From Thermothelomyces thermophilus ATCC 42464 (lineage: Eukaryota > Ascomycota > Sordariomycetes > Sordariales > Chaetomiaceae): a stretch of DNA of 64,000 bases. How positions within the stretch are numbered: position 1 is the stretch's first letter; the number at the start of each line of letters is the position of its first letter. The stretch is taken from NCBI RefSeq assembly GCF_000226095.1, contig NC_016474.1, forward strand, positions 4,278,001-4,342,000, read 5' to 3'. The notes under the pieces were generated by a model. The model had not been told where the DNA came from, searched no databases, and saw only the letters and a program-made list of their open reading frames with translations. Positions 1 to 10,059 of this stretch are shown in pieces. The position numbers and the translations under genes were made by a program.

Positions 1-222
1 TCGACGAGACCCCCCGAGGGCTCTGGGCCATCAATGGGCTGGTGCCGCCCCCTTGTAAGTATTGCTTCTCGAGTCGGTCTCTCTCCTGCTCACTCTCGTT
101 TTGGGGCACTTTTGAATGCTGATTTGTGATTGCTGTATTTGTGCAAAGTCGGGAGCGATGCTGAAAAGAGATGGGCTGAGCTGAACCGGCCGGTCGAATG
201 GGAGGAGGAGCAGCCCGAGTGA
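1..222 (+). CDS. 3' end of a gene entering from the left (two exons, partial)
   Basis: The window opens inside a plus-strand coding exon (frame from base 3), which ends at base 54 with one base of a split codon. A strong donor (GTAAGT) starts at 55 and an acceptor (CAAAG) ends at 148. The next exon, 149-222, restores the frame exactly and ends in TGA at 220-222. The visible C-terminus is about 41 residues: the end DETPRGLWAINGLVPPP of the first exon, then a short acidic tail rich in Glu and Trp. No domain is recognisable in so little sequence, so no function is assigned. Support comes from the phase match across good splice sites. The true start is outside the window. Confidence 0.6.
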
Positions 223-1825
223 AAAAATTAAGCAATCAAGGTACAAACAGTATCAGATGCTCAAATTCGAAGGCGGAAGCTTTGGTTTCTCGTATCTGGA
301 TCAGTCCAGTCAGTTATACTTGAGTGACTGAGACGCAGCAAGCAACAGAGAATCCTAACTCGGTCAACATGCTTTAATTATGCCCCAACTGAAAGTGACT
401 GAAATAATGTCACAAGAGACCTCGAACGTATTAGTTAACGTTGGTTGGGAATGTAGATCCCTTGCAAACTCAGAAAAGAAATTGAACCGGCTTTTCGAGA
501 GTTGGTTAATTAATTAGCGGGGCCCAAAAGCGGGAACAGCACTTTACTTGATCGAACACGTCTAGGTAGGCTTGATCTTGGATTTCGACGGAACTTTTGC
601 GCTGTCCTCTCTAGGGAAATTGCCAAATATAAAAAGAACAGAGGAAGAAAATATGGAGGTACAATACAAGCTTGGTTCCGTGTGTCAGGGGTTAGCTCAA
701 AGGGAAGCTGCCACACCTTTTTTGAGGAGGAACTTGGCGACTAAGACACAGGATAATTACCTGGTGCAATGAAAACACCGCCACGACGCCGACCAGGGGA
801 GACGAAGCTTCGATACCTGAGTGTTTCTCCATCAGCATGTACGGACAATGATTGGGTCCTCAGCCTCGGAGACTACCAGACACTGGGCCTAGCAAACCAG
901 TCCATAATTATGGAGTACATTGGAGGGGAGCTTGCATGCCGTCGTCAAGGGATAGAATGGATTGCCGTGCATGGACAATGCTGTGTCATTCAAGGGGGTT
1001 TGAACCTGCATAGAGTTGGCTTCTAAGGACTAAGGAACAACGTGGTAGATAGGCAGTTGTGGATTTGGACGCGGGCTGAACTGCCGGCGCCCGTGCAGAC
1101 GAACCGCAAGGCGTCGAGATGACGATGATTGCACGGTTCTTCGACCAGTCTGCGGTGGTGTGGCCGACATGTATATGCCGTGACGCCTTGTGGAATCTGT
1201 CGACCAAAAAAGAGCAATGGAACAATGGGGCTGGCGCTCTGGAAGCCCCGAGCCCGTCTCGATCGGGTACATTCCTGTATCCAAAAAGGGATGAATTCAT
1301 CTACAAGCGACATTTGGGGGGGTGGCACGCGCCAATCGGTTCTGTTGACGGAGACAAAGTTGTTTTCCCTGTCGAATAAGAGTTCCCCGGACTTGGCATC
1401 CATAACAAAGGTTAAATTAACCCCCGGCCTCGGCAGTTTCTAGACGAGGATGTAACTGGGCATCCAGAAGAATGACCTCCCATCCTCCCGCCCAGTTTGT
1501 CAGTTCGGCACTGGTCCCCCGCAGGAGCACATGGTGTCGGCAGCGACGAGCTGAGAAACGCGGAAGGAAAGTTGGACAGCAGACAGCCGAGGGCAGAGAG
1601 AGCATATATGAAGCAAGATGGACCTCTGGCTTTGGTCAAAGAGCACAAGCGGTAAATATTGAACTTTCGGTTTGGACTTGCACCGTCTACTTTACCTAGC
1701 ATCGCCGAACGCCTTCTCGCCCTTTCTCCTTACCTTGTTTGAAAATTCAAGTGAATATACGGTGATATCCCCTGCTGAACAAACACCAGCACAAGCCCGT
1801 CCCTCAATCGAGATACCCTCGCAAG
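223..1825. other. Intergenic region without a supported gene
   Basis: Open frames here are short, lack a recognisable family and overlap one another on both strands (for example 769-1026 plus and 1023-1403 minus). The part nearest 1826 is the likely promoter of the DUF1996 gene: it contains TATATG near 1603 and pyrimidine-rich runs around 1715-1735. No RNA gene or repeat was seen. Confidence 0.5.
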
Positions 1826-3155
1826 ATGCAACAAAAGGCTTGGATTGCTTCCATGGCCGCGGCCCAGGTCGCTAGGGCCCAGGAGCTGATGCGGTTCGGC
1901 TGTTCGCAGCTCACCATCGACCGCATCGACCCCTTGGTCAACCCGGGCAGCATACCGTCTCCGCACATGCACCAGATCATCGGCGGCAACTCGCTCAACG
2001 TGTCGATGCCACCCGTCGAGCACGACCCTCCGACGCTGTCGACCTGCACCAGCTGCACCTACTCGGAGGACTTCTCCAACTACTGGACCGCCAACGTCTA
2101 CTTCAGGGCCCGCAACGGGTCCTTCAAGCGCGTCCCGCAGTTTGCGAACCTCGGCCTGAACGTTCAGGGCGGAATGACAGTTTACTAGTAAGTCGGGTTG
2201 TTACTGATAAATGGAAGAAGGAGGAAGCTCTCTCTCTCTTTCCCGTATCCTTTATTTATCTGGCTCAACGGCTCGCTTACCTGACTCGTCACCAGCATCC
2301 GGGGTTACCAGCCCAGCGCCCGCGTCACCGCGTTTAAGCCAGTACGTAATTATTACCATCCGTTCAAGAGGCCATATTTCGCTGGAAAGAAGTATAATAT
2401 GTTGTAAGAAAAAAATGTGTCAGTATCGCTGACAGGACAAAAAAATAGGGGTTCCGCATGCTCGTGGGCGACCCTAACAACCGGGAGGAGAGCAAGGTGC
2501 CGCCAGGGCTCTGCTTCCGGTGCGAGGCGAACAAGCAGCAGAACCCGTTTGGCGGGGCGCCGTGCACGGGGGCCGACACCAAGTCGTTCCCCAAGTCGAC
2601 GTGCGGCGGCGGCTGGCGCGTGACGGTGACGTTCCCGTCGTGCTGGGACGGGCAGAACGTCGACACGCCGGACCACAAGAGCCACGTGGCGTACCCGGCC
2701 AGCGGCACGTTCGAGAGCGGCGGCCCTTGCCCGGCCAGCCACCCGGTCAAGATCCCGCAGGTCATGTACGAGATCATGTACGACACGACCCCGTTCAACA
2801 ACAAGAACGAGTGGCCCGCGGACGGCTCCCAGCCCTTCTACTGGAGCCACGGCGACAACACGGGCTACGGCATCCACGGCGACTACGTCTTCGGCTGGAA
2901 GGGCGACGCCCTGCAGAGGGCCATGGACAACAAGTGCGCCGGCGACCGTTGCGCCCCGCTCCAGAGGCAGTCCGACGCCGATGCCATCGCGTGCACCAAG
3001 CCCCAGAGTGCCAAGGAGGCTATTGGCGACGACTGTGAGTGGACGTGGACGCCTTGCTTCCCTCCTTTCTCGTCTTGTTTATATTTGCTCCCCCGGAAAC
3101 AAATGCTGACGAACCTTGCGTCGCAGGGCTCCCTACCATTCCCGGTCAGCAGTGA
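1826..3155 (+). CDS. DUF1996 domain protein, probably secreted (4 exons)
   Basis: The model has exons 1826-2187, 2296-2341, 2449-3034 and 3127-3155. All three introns are GT-AG (GTAAGT, GTACGT and GTGAGT donors), and the phases join to give about 340 residues ending WLPTIPGQQ. The order of motifs is that of fungal DUF1996 proteins: an N-terminal LTIDRIDPLVNPG segment, HMHQIIGGN with conserved histidines, SCTYSEDFSNYWTANVYF, then GFRMLVGDP, CWDGQNVDTPDHKSHVAYP, CPASHPVKIPQ and GIHGDYVFGW. The family is often secreted and found in plant-biomass fungi, but its reaction is not established. The first 20 residues form only a weak signal peptide (possible cleavage after ARA), so secretion is inferred mainly from the family. 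The 46-nt second exon is required for the frame and restores YYIRGYQPSARVTAFKP. Confidence 0.88.
2188..2295 (+). other. Intron 1 of the DUF1996 gene
   Basis: GTAAGT donor after the split Tyr codon and ACCAG acceptor. Removing it avoids the TAG at 2186-2188 and keeps the DUF1996 frame. Confidence 0.8.
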
Positions 3156-3520
3156 TAAAATACATACTCAAGAAGAGGAGGGCTTGGAGGTGAACGAGAA
3201 CATATGGAGTCTCGGGATGATGGCTCGTTCGTTCCTTTGACATGTTGTCGGAACCCAAAACGGAGAACCGGCTCCCGTTAGGGAAGGATAGTAGGCTATA
3301 AGGGCGCCCAAGCCCGCCCACACATGTGCATCCTAGGATGAATATATACAAGGTAGCCTTCACAACAACGCGGTTCACTAACGTAGGGTACCGTATCTTG
3401 TGCCATGGCGCAACGTCCCCCCACCCCCAATTTCACGGATTTTGTCTCTTGCACAATTTAATAGTCCCTGCCGTGATGATGCCGGAAACAAAAGCCCCTT
3501 TCTGCTTCCGCAAAACCAGG
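3156..3520. other. Convergent 3' spacer between the DUF1996 and DUF7730 genes
   Basis: Short stretch between two genes whose 3' ends face each other. It presumably holds both 3' untranslated regions and polyadenylation signals. No open frame with a family signature was seen. Confidence 0.5.
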
Positions 3521-4915
3521 TCAGAGCGACAACGACAATCCCGTGCCGAGGCGGTCGTCGTCGGCTTCCCAGGGAGAGACCCTCCGAACCCAGTACCCGG
3601 TCTCGGGCGCGGCCTCGCCACCACGGGCGCCGGGAGCGACCGTCACTGGCCGCCAGAACTGCACCCACCCGCTGCTGCCGCTGACTCTGCCCTCCTTCGA
3701 CTCTTGGACCCTGTCTGCGGCGGCCCGGTCGGCTCCCATGACGCGGTCGAAGGCGTCGTGCGCCAGCGCGAGGACGCACTCGGCCAGCTCCGGGACGCCA
3801 ACGTGGTTATTATTATTATGATTATGATGATGATTATTATGATTATATCCGCGCACCACGGCGTCCATGGTCTCGAGCAGGCGGTGGCGGACCTGGGCCG
3901 GGTCGAGTGTTTCGCGCTCGCCCTGGCGCCAGCGGACGCGGCCGCGGCGGAGGGAGCCGTGCAGGGCGACGGTGAGGGCGCGGAGGCGCGGGAAGGCGCG
4001 CGGCAGGCGGGCGAGCATGGCGTGGTAGGCGTCGAGCCCCGGGCGGCGGAGGCCGAGGTGCTCGTCGGCGTAGTCCCAGGCGGCCTCCTCGGCGACGCGC
4101 ACCACGAGCGACCGCACCGCCGCCGCCCGCTCCCGCGGCAGCAGCGCCTCCGTGTGCAGCAGCAGCGCCCCGGACCCCACGTGCATCACGTTCTCCCCGT
4201 ACACCAGCCCCACGCACTCGCGGTACGTCAGCCGGCACGCCAGCAGCAGCCCCATTACCTCGCGCCCGACTCGGCACTCGCTGTCGTCGTCGTCGTTGTC
4301 CTCCTCCTCTTCCTCCTCTTCCTCCTCTTCCTCCTCCTCCTCCTTGTCTCCCTCCCCCTCGTCCTGCTCCTCCCCCTCCCGCTTCTGGTGCTTCTGGTGC
4401 TGCTCGTGCTGCGGGGAGCGGGTGGGGCGGTAGAGGTGGCAGGCCGTCGGGAGCCCGCCGCCCCAGGTGCAGCGGTCGGCGAGGGGGTGTGCGGCCGGGT
4501 GGCGGTGGCAGGTGGAGGCGTGCCAGCGCCAGCGGCGGCCGTGGGGCGACAGCGAGGCGCCGCGAATGGAGTGGGGCGTGGTCGTATCGGCCGCCGTGTA
4601 CCGCATGTCCAGGTGGATCTCGCGGCCGGTGAGGAGGAGACGGTAGATCTGCAGGCGGATCTCGGGCGGCAGGCGGAAGAAGTAGCAAGGGGGATGCTGC
4701 TGCTGCTGCTGCTGCTGCTGCTGTGGGTCCGCCGGGATGGGCGTGATCGGGCGGCGCGGGGTCGGCAGTCGTGGAAGGGTGTCGAGCGCGTGGCGGCGAA
4801 CAGCAGCAGCCGGGAATTCTCCTTCTGCATCTTCGTGTTCCCGGTGCTCGGCTTCGCTCCGCCTTCGACGGCTGCCGGGGAATTTCCCGGTCAGCACTTT
4901 ACGGAGGAAGCCCAT
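3521..4915 (-). CDS. DUF7730 / F-box-like protein with low-complexity tracts
   Basis: Intronless frame of 464 residues. Residues 79-96 read FFRLPPEIRLQIYRLLL, the F-box-like start typical of fungal DUF7730 proteins. After the insert comes the second family hallmark, GLLLACRLTYREC followed by LVYGENVMHV. Three tracts of simple DNA repeat are translated: a nine-residue poly-Gln from CAG repeats near 4697-4723, a run of about 15 Glu plus Asp/Asn from CTC/TCC repeats near 4285-4345, and an Asn/His run near residue 375 from ATT/ATG repeats at 3808-3846. The region between the two conserved blocks is long and Pro/His/Arg rich. The family is usually treated as possible F-box-type adaptors; a ubiquitin-ligase role is inference only. 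Long open frames on the opposite strand (3326-4948) are shadows caused by high GC. Confidence 0.75.
   Translation of the reverse strand: MGFLRKVLTGKFPGSRRRRSEAEHREHEDAEGEFPAAAVRRHALDTLPRLPTPRRPITPIPADPQQQQQQQQQHPPCYFFRLPPEIRLQIYRLLLTGREIHLDMRYTAADTTTPHSIRGASLSPHGRRWRWHASTCHRHPAAHPLADRCTWGGGLPTACHLYRPTRSPQHEQHQKHQKREGEEQDEGEGDKEEEEEEEEEEEEEEDNDDDDSECRVGREVMGLLLACRLTYRECVGLVYGENVMHVGSGALLLHTEALLPRERAAAVRSLVVRVAEEAAWDYADEHLGLRRPGLDAYHAMLARLPRAFPRLRALTVALHGSLRRGRVRWRQGERETLDPAQVRHRLLETMDAVVRGYNHNNHHHNHNNNNHVGVPELAECVLALAHDAFDRVMGADRAAADRVQESKEGRVSGSSGWVQFWRPVTVAPGARGGEAAPETGYWVRRVSPWEADDDRLGTGLSLSL
3806..3849. repeat. ATT/ATG trinucleotide microsatellite inside the DUF7730 gene
   Basis: Tandem ATT and GAT-type triplets read on the minus strand as a run of Asn and His codons. 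Length variation would change the protein without shifting the frame. Confidence 0.8.
4283..4350. repeat. CTC/TCC trinucleotide tract (acidic run)
   Basis: Pyrimidine-rich triplet repeat on the plus strand, read on the minus strand as consecutive Glu codons followed by Asp and Asn. Confidence 0.8.
4696..4724. repeat. CTG/CAG repeat (poly-Gln)
   Basis: About nine CTG units on the plus strand encode the poly-Gln run of the minus-strand DUF7730 protein, just ahead of its F-box-like motif. Confidence 0.85.
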
Positions 4916-5417
4916 GCCAGCTACTCCAGATCGAGTATCCGAGATTAATTAATCAGAGCCTGTGGTTACCCTAGGTATGTTTTGTTCTTCAAGATAGGTT
5001 CGGCAAGTTAAAGTGGAATGGGATTGAAAGTATACATATGTATAAGGTTTAACGTTAAGGGTCAGGCGGTTGCCACGTTAACGTGAAATCATAATTTAAG
5101 GCGGCCAATGAATGAACGGCTGCAGGGAATATTTAGCTTACCAAGTAATGCGGCTTCGCTTGGCTTTTCCGTATCTGCATACCAAACTGCAATGCGCTGA
5201 CTGTGTGTGAAGTTAGGTAATATGTCAAGGTAACTTCCGAATTACATGCATTACACCTTTGCGGCTGAGCAGAGCAGCGTAGAGCAAACATCTCACCCAA
5301 ACCAACTCAACGTTTGATTCGCCCTAAGGTCTACATTTTTTTTTACCTTAATTAAATATCTATCCCCCACTCTACAATAAGGTATTTATTGCTGATTCTT
5401 GCAACGTCCACGGCTTC
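4916..5417. other. Spacer upstream of the DUF7730 gene
   Basis: AT-richer DNA holding the likely promoter of the DUF7730 gene (minus strand) and the 3' region of the next gene. Short runs such as the T tract at 5336-5344 and AATTAAATATC at 5350-5360 are present. No open frame or RNA gene was seen. Confidence 0.4.
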
Positions 5418-6257
5418 TTAAATCAGCGCAACTCCCACAGCCGCGAGGAGTAGCAAACCCATGAGATGCTCAGCCTGCGATCTCGACCCCGTGTGACCCA
5501 TAGCGGATGATGGGGTTGTCGTGGCCGTGGCCGATCCAGACGTTGTTGCCACGGTGGTCCCGCTAGCAGAAGTCACAGACGCTTCGGTCGCCGTTGTCGA
5601 GCCCTCGGTAGCACTCGGCGTCGTCTCCGTCGTCGTTGTTGTTGATGCCGTCGTCGTCTTCGATGTCTCCGATTTTGGCCGCGTGATAGCCGTGCCCGAG
5701 CTCGAGGGTGTTGCTGACGCGGATTCCTGATCCTCGGAAATGTTCAGGACATACGTCCCGTTACCGCCCTCTCCCGAGGCAAAGGCTCCGTTGGAAGAAA
5801 AGGCGTCGTAGCTCGCCCAGCTCGTCTTCCCGTCGGTCTTGAGCGCCGCGCAGGCCTCAAAGTAGGCATTGCTCGCGCAGATGCTCTCGCCGTCGCTGGT
5901 GATGCCCCCGCCCACCTCGGTGCACGAGACGAACAGCTGGGTGATGGTGCGCGAGAGGTTGTCGAAGAAGTCCTGGCTATCGTACGACCCGGGCGACAGG
6001 CACGCCCGGCAGCCGTCCATCCACCCATACCACCCGTCCGGGTTCGGGATGCAGACGCACTCCCGGACGCCGCTGTTGACGCCCTTGAGCTTCTGGCATC
6101 GGAGCATCGTCTGGTAGATGAGCCCGCACCCACACTCGTCCAGCTTGTTGGGGCCGTCGGGCGCCGACTTGTACGACGACCAGCCGTTGGGCTCGGGCGA
6201 CGCCATCGACGGCGCCACCAGGGCCGCGAAGCCCACGAGGTAAACTGAAGAGCGCAT
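5418..6257 (-). CDS. Cys-rich, Ser/Thr-rich GPI-anchored surface protein candidate
   Basis: The start is the ATG at 6255-6257, because it opens directly with a signal peptide (MRSSVYLVGFAALVAPSMAS); the in-frame ATG at 6311 would add 18 polar residues in front. The mature part begins with a compact domain of ten cysteines over about 110 residues (DECGCG, RC, ECVC, GCRAC, SC, IC, AC), then an NGTYVLN N-glycosylation site, then about 90 residues almost wholly Ser, Thr and Ala, and finally a hydrophobic tail (LMGLLLLAAVGVALI) preceded by small residues, as in a GPI-anchor signal. This layout is that of fungal cell-wall or plasma-membrane mannoproteins. The cysteine domain is not CFEM by spacing and I do not recognise its family. 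Length is 279 residues without introns. Confidence 0.8.
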   Translation of the reverse strand: MRSSVYLVGFAALVAPSMASPEPNGWSSYKSAPDGPNKLDECGCGLIYQTMLRCQKLKGVNSGVRECVCIPNPDGWYGWMDGCRACLSPGSYDSQDFFDNLSRTITQLFVSCTEVGGGITSDGESICASNAYFEACAALKTDGKTSWASYDAFSSNGAFASGEGGNGTYVLNISEDQESASATPSSSGTAITRPKSETSKTTTASTTTTTETTPSATEGSTTATEASVTSASGTTVATTSGSATATTTPSSAMGHTGSRSQAEHLMGLLLLAAVGVALI

Positions 6258-7000
6258 TTTCTCGGTCACTTTGTATTTCTGGATATGCCTTTTGTCGCTG
6301 ATAGCAATCATGCGCTGGTGATGATGAAGGATGAAGGGCTGTCTTGGGAGAGAAAAAGGAGCCCAACGGCTTAAGAGTAACCAAATTCAGTCGGCAGGGG
6401 TAATTCGTGTTTTTCTCCTGAAAGCTCTCAAAGGAACTTTTTGTCTCCACGACGCGACTAGCGGGTGTAATTTGCACAAGGTCCTTGCATGTTTTAGCCC
6501 GGCGCTAAGAACACTGCAATGAAAGGGTTAAAGTTCAACCGCGGCTCTGTCAACGCAACATCAAAGCAACAACAGCCAGAATCCCAGACAACTTGCCCAT
6601 GGCCGCCAATTCCTGCAATGGTTGATGCGGCAGCATCGTACAGCTTTCTTCACACAAAGAACCTAATTAGTAAATTCAATTGAATGCCTTCGGAATTTTA
6701 TGCTCACGGCACTAAACATATCCGCCATGAAAACCTCGGAGTCAACCAGCCGCGTGAATCAAAGAAAACTACGCCGAACTAATTATGGATTTCCGTTAAT
6801 TATTAATTACTGTGCGGTTTCATACAAGACAACCCGGTTCTAGATTCAGCAACCAACAGTGGAACACCTATTTGGCCCTTGTTTCTTCCACCCACTGGTC
6901 ATCTTACAAAGGTGCCTCCTCCCCTATCATACTTACCTTCTCCTATAGCCGACGCGTAATTAAGCAAACTGACCAGAACCAGGATAACCCGTGCACCTCA
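6258..7000. other. Intergenic region
   Basis: This is the 5' region of the GPI-protein gene and the 3' region of the small two-exon gene. AT-rich patches (for example TTAATTATTAATTA near 6798-6811) occur, with no supported gene. The short plus-strand frame at 6812-7180 overlaps the antisense of the next gene and looks spurious. Confidence 0.4.
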
Positions 7001-7607
7001 TTACTTCTTATTCCCGTGCTTCTCCTCAACCCACCGCTCATAATTCACATAATCCCGGTTCACCTTGCCCTCCCGATGTGTTCCCAGCAACCGCGGCTCG
7101 TATTTGTCCGCCTCAGCCGCAACCATATAGTCGCGTCCGGCCTCCCAGATATACCAGGAGCCCGCCAGCATGCTGCCTAGGGCCAGGGTGGAGATCCTAA
7201 GTTCCACGTCAGTCTGGATCAGCAGGCTGGGTGCTGCAAGAAGATAACAAGACAGAAGACAACAATGAAGAAGGAAAAGGAATAAGAAGAGAACCATAAT
7301 ATAGGAGGAGTGGTGGGCGGGATGCGAAGCTAACTCACGTGCTGGGGCTCCAGGTCGAGGGAAGCCAGGAGGAGCGCTGGGAACTGGGGCCCCCTTCCTT
7401 GATCGCCGTCAGGTATATGGGCCGCCTCGGATTGCCTTTTCCCGTCACAAAGGTCACCGGCCGGCTGGTGACGATTGCGGTGCCGGAAGCGCAGGCCTGG
7501 GGACGATGATCAGAATGGGGAAGGAGGGCGCGCCGACCGGGCGGGAGCCGCGCTGTTCGTAGCATCGTGGTCGTGGTCGTGGCCGTGCTCGTAAGTTTGG
7601 ATAGCAC
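7001..7607 (-). CDS. Small hypothetical protein, possible mitochondrial presequence (2 exons)
   Basis: The model has exon 1 at 7339-7607 and exon 2 at 7001-7226 on the minus strand, joined by a GTGAGT...CCCAG intron with matching phase, giving 164 residues. The first 40 residues are rich in Ser, Thr, Arg and Leu and lack acidic residues (MLSKLTSTATTTTTMLRTAR), which fits a mitochondrial targeting peptide. The second exon has a hydrophobic stretch (ISTLALGSMLAGSWYIW) followed by a charged C-terminus ending EEKHGNKK, so a single-pass inner-membrane protein is possible. A nearer acceptor (TTGCAG) at 7234 gives a frame that stops at once, which is why the CCCAG acceptor was chosen. I do not recognise the family, and intron placement could differ. 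Confidence 0.5.
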
Positions 7608-9399
7608 TCTGGTAAAGAATGCATCAGCGATTGAGCGTGCGACGGGAACTTGGGCGTCTAATTATAAATATGTCAAACCAGTTGGGTGTTTTTGAAGGTT
7701 TCCGACAAGCCTGGGGGCGGTTGACATCACCTCTTGGGGGCATGACGCAGAGCTCAGGTCATTATCCGGCCCGAACCCCCGCCTTCGAAGAATCGTCACC
7801 GGGTATTTGTCATTATCAATGGCGTTGGAAAACACCTCAAATGTTGGTCACCCGAGGGGAAACTCTCGAGGTGATTGCCTCTAAATATCGCTCGTGTCTG
7901 CTTCTGCTATTCGGCGATACACTCCCCAAACTTGCAGATCGCCGGAACCTGGGATCCCCCTTATTCCATCCTCGAGAATCAGGAAGGTAGGGAAAGATGT
8001 AATTAAGACTTGGGGGCCTTGCTTACGTGCATTGCATATGCTGGGTCCAGGCGGCTGTAGCCGAGTCTAACAACTGTCAATGGCATGTTCACAACGTCCG
8101 TACCCCAAACAAAACAAAATTACCCAAGCGAGACAACGCGTAAGCCAAGCTGTTGTTGCACTGTATTCCTCTGTTGAATCTCCAAAGGAACTTAGAGAAA
8201 TGACATTCGGTATATTGGTTATATAATACACACACTCTGGAGGACTGTTTAAGGTAATCATCTTCCCTGATCTCGAGACAACCGAGGGAGCGCATACCGC
8301 CCAATGCATATGATTATTAATTATAGCTTCCTTATCCGTATAGTACACATTCCGTACTCTAAAGTTTTCATCGCTCCCAGACCTTCAACATGGCGCAACT
8401 AAACCCCACAGTCCGCTTTTCCTAGAATTGTGACCGTAATATGACAGAATACAATCTAAAGAAGAAGAAGAAAAAATCGAGGATTACGCGGAGGAGTGAA
8501 ATAAGAAACAGCGTGCTACCTCAACGCCACCCGTCTCCTCTTCGTCCGCCGGATGACAAAGAACGCGGCGCAAACTGCAGCAACGCCAAACAAGGGCACG
8601 TGGCTCCCAATGCCCTTGCCTAACCTGACAATCATGGCAGCGTCGTAGGAATGCCACGATGAGCTGCCGAGGTGGTTGAATATCGGCGTCGAGACATTCC
8701 CGTGGAGGCTGTGCATCTTCGGGTTTTCTCGAGACCCAAGCCGCGCTTGCACTCGAGATCCATATCGAGAATGACGCCTGAGAGAATGACGAGTAATTAG
8801 AGATCCATCGGTCAGCGACGTGGATTTCCGCCATTGCACGGCCGGGAAGTGCCAGAAATCACTCACCACCGTAGTGATATTACAGCACCATGTACCGTAG
8901 CGCGTCAATCTTCTGGATCGGATAATACCGGTACGACTTCCACATGCCGTAAAGCTCCGGGAAACATACATTCCCAATCCGTACATACATGATACATATA
9001 TGATTGGCTGCACTACTTTCGCTCAAGTAGGTTGTCTTAAGCGCCGGTGCGACCAAAGTGCGCGCATTGGATAACCGGACTGGTGCAGTTGCCGCGCCCA
9101 CTCCTTCGGCGCCTGTTAGATTCCCGTTTCAGGTTAGGTTTAAGGTTTGTTGCCAGACGTTCTCTCAATTCCACAATTTCTCAACATCCTCGTGGAATTG
9201 CAGCCTCCCAGAGCAAGCAAGCATGCTCGACAGCAAAGTGGAAAGCCGTCATCACGGCAGCGTTGGTTGGCCCGCGCTACAACCATTGAGAGCACCATCC
9301 CGCCGGCGGGTGTCGCTGTAACGCATGTCGCTGGGCGTTGTGAGTTCATATTCCTCTTGACTTTTCCCCGATTCCTATCGGAGAAGTCTTTAATGGGTG
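7608..9399. other. Intergenic region with weak coding hints
   Basis: No family could be recognised. A minus-strand stretch at 8516-9100 has two segments that look protein-like in different frames: a CFPELYGMWKSYRYYPIQKI segment near 8905-8970, and a C-terminal hydrophobic segment (GSHVPLFGVAAVCAAFFVI) followed by a basic end near 8519-8610. Possible splice sites lie between them but no consistent model emerged, so this may be a short spliced gene or a remnant. The frame at 7619-7990 (+) starts in the likely promoter of the minus-strand gene and is unsupported. Confidence 0.35.
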
Positions 9400-10059
9400 A
9401 TGGGATATATGCGACTGAGGCGCCGACAGCTGGTCCTTCAGAATTCGCTGCTAGTGGTGGTCATGCACCAATGTCGAAACACACCTACTGGAGCACGACC
9501 GAGATACCTGGCATCGACGGCGGTGCTGGTCGTTGAAGTCGTCAAACTGCTGGCCAGTTTGGCGGTTGCCGCCCGCGACACATATAGCTCGCGCCCAGGC
9601 GGTTCGGTTTCCGAGGTCGTCGGTGCCCTGTATCACAGCATCTTCGCACCGGACCGCTGGAGGCTCGTTATCCCGGCCGTTCTCTTTGTCGGCGTGCTGT
9701 GGCAGGACGGCGCAGCCATCAAAAGGGGAGGGTTTTTCGCGGGCTACGATCCCCTCGTGTGGCTCACCATTGGCCTGCAAGCGTTCGGTGGTCTTACCGT
9801 GGCTGTCTGTATCGCGTACGCAGACAACGTGGCCAAGAACTTCGCCGCCAGCTTGAGCATCGTCGTAAGCTATGCTGCGACCGCTCTCATTTTCGGGACG
9901 TCGCTGACGCCCCATGTGAGATTCTGTATCCTTTTGCCGTTCAACGAGGATTGTAATGTGCTGACTTGTTCAACCACGGGCCGGCGTCGCGGGCGATGCT
10001 ACTCCCAGTCAGTCAGGAGAAAGACATTGCAAGGAAGAACATCGCACTTTGTGGCTTAG
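9400..10059 (+). pseudogene. Nucleotide-sugar transporter (SLC35A/UDP-galactose type), internally deleted
   Basis: The frame begins with the classic first segment of Golgi nucleotide-sugar transporters (LVLQNSLLVVVMH, RYLASTAVLVVEVVKLLASL) and finishes with their late segment (GFFAGYDPLVWLTIGLQAFG, ADNVAKNF, SLSIVVSYAATALIFGTSLT). Such antiporters normally have about ten membrane helices and 320-400 residues. Here RLVIPAVLF near 9685 is followed directly by VGVLWQDGAAIKRGG, so the middle helices with the conserved NNLQ/TYQLKI region are missing while the reading frame stays open. After TPH at 9915 a good donor (GTGAGA) begins, but no exon encoding the usual last helix follows; the open frame runs into unrelated sequence to 10059. 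The best call is a deleted, probably non-functional copy. An assembly collapse is the main alternative. Confidence 0.65.

Noticed and set aside
1023-1403. 126-codon minus-strand frame in the first intergenic region
   Set aside because: It has an ATG but overlaps other frames on both strands, and nothing in it resembles a known family or good splice context.
3326-4948. 540-codon plus-strand frame and 281-codon minus-strand frame over the DUF7730 gene
   Set aside because: Shadow frames of a GC-rich, repeat-bearing gene; composition is Arg/Pro/Ala or Val/Leu runs with no family signature.
7619-7990. 123-codon plus-strand frame
   Set aside because: Begins 12 bp from the start of the divergent minus-strand gene, in its likely promoter, with no family signature.
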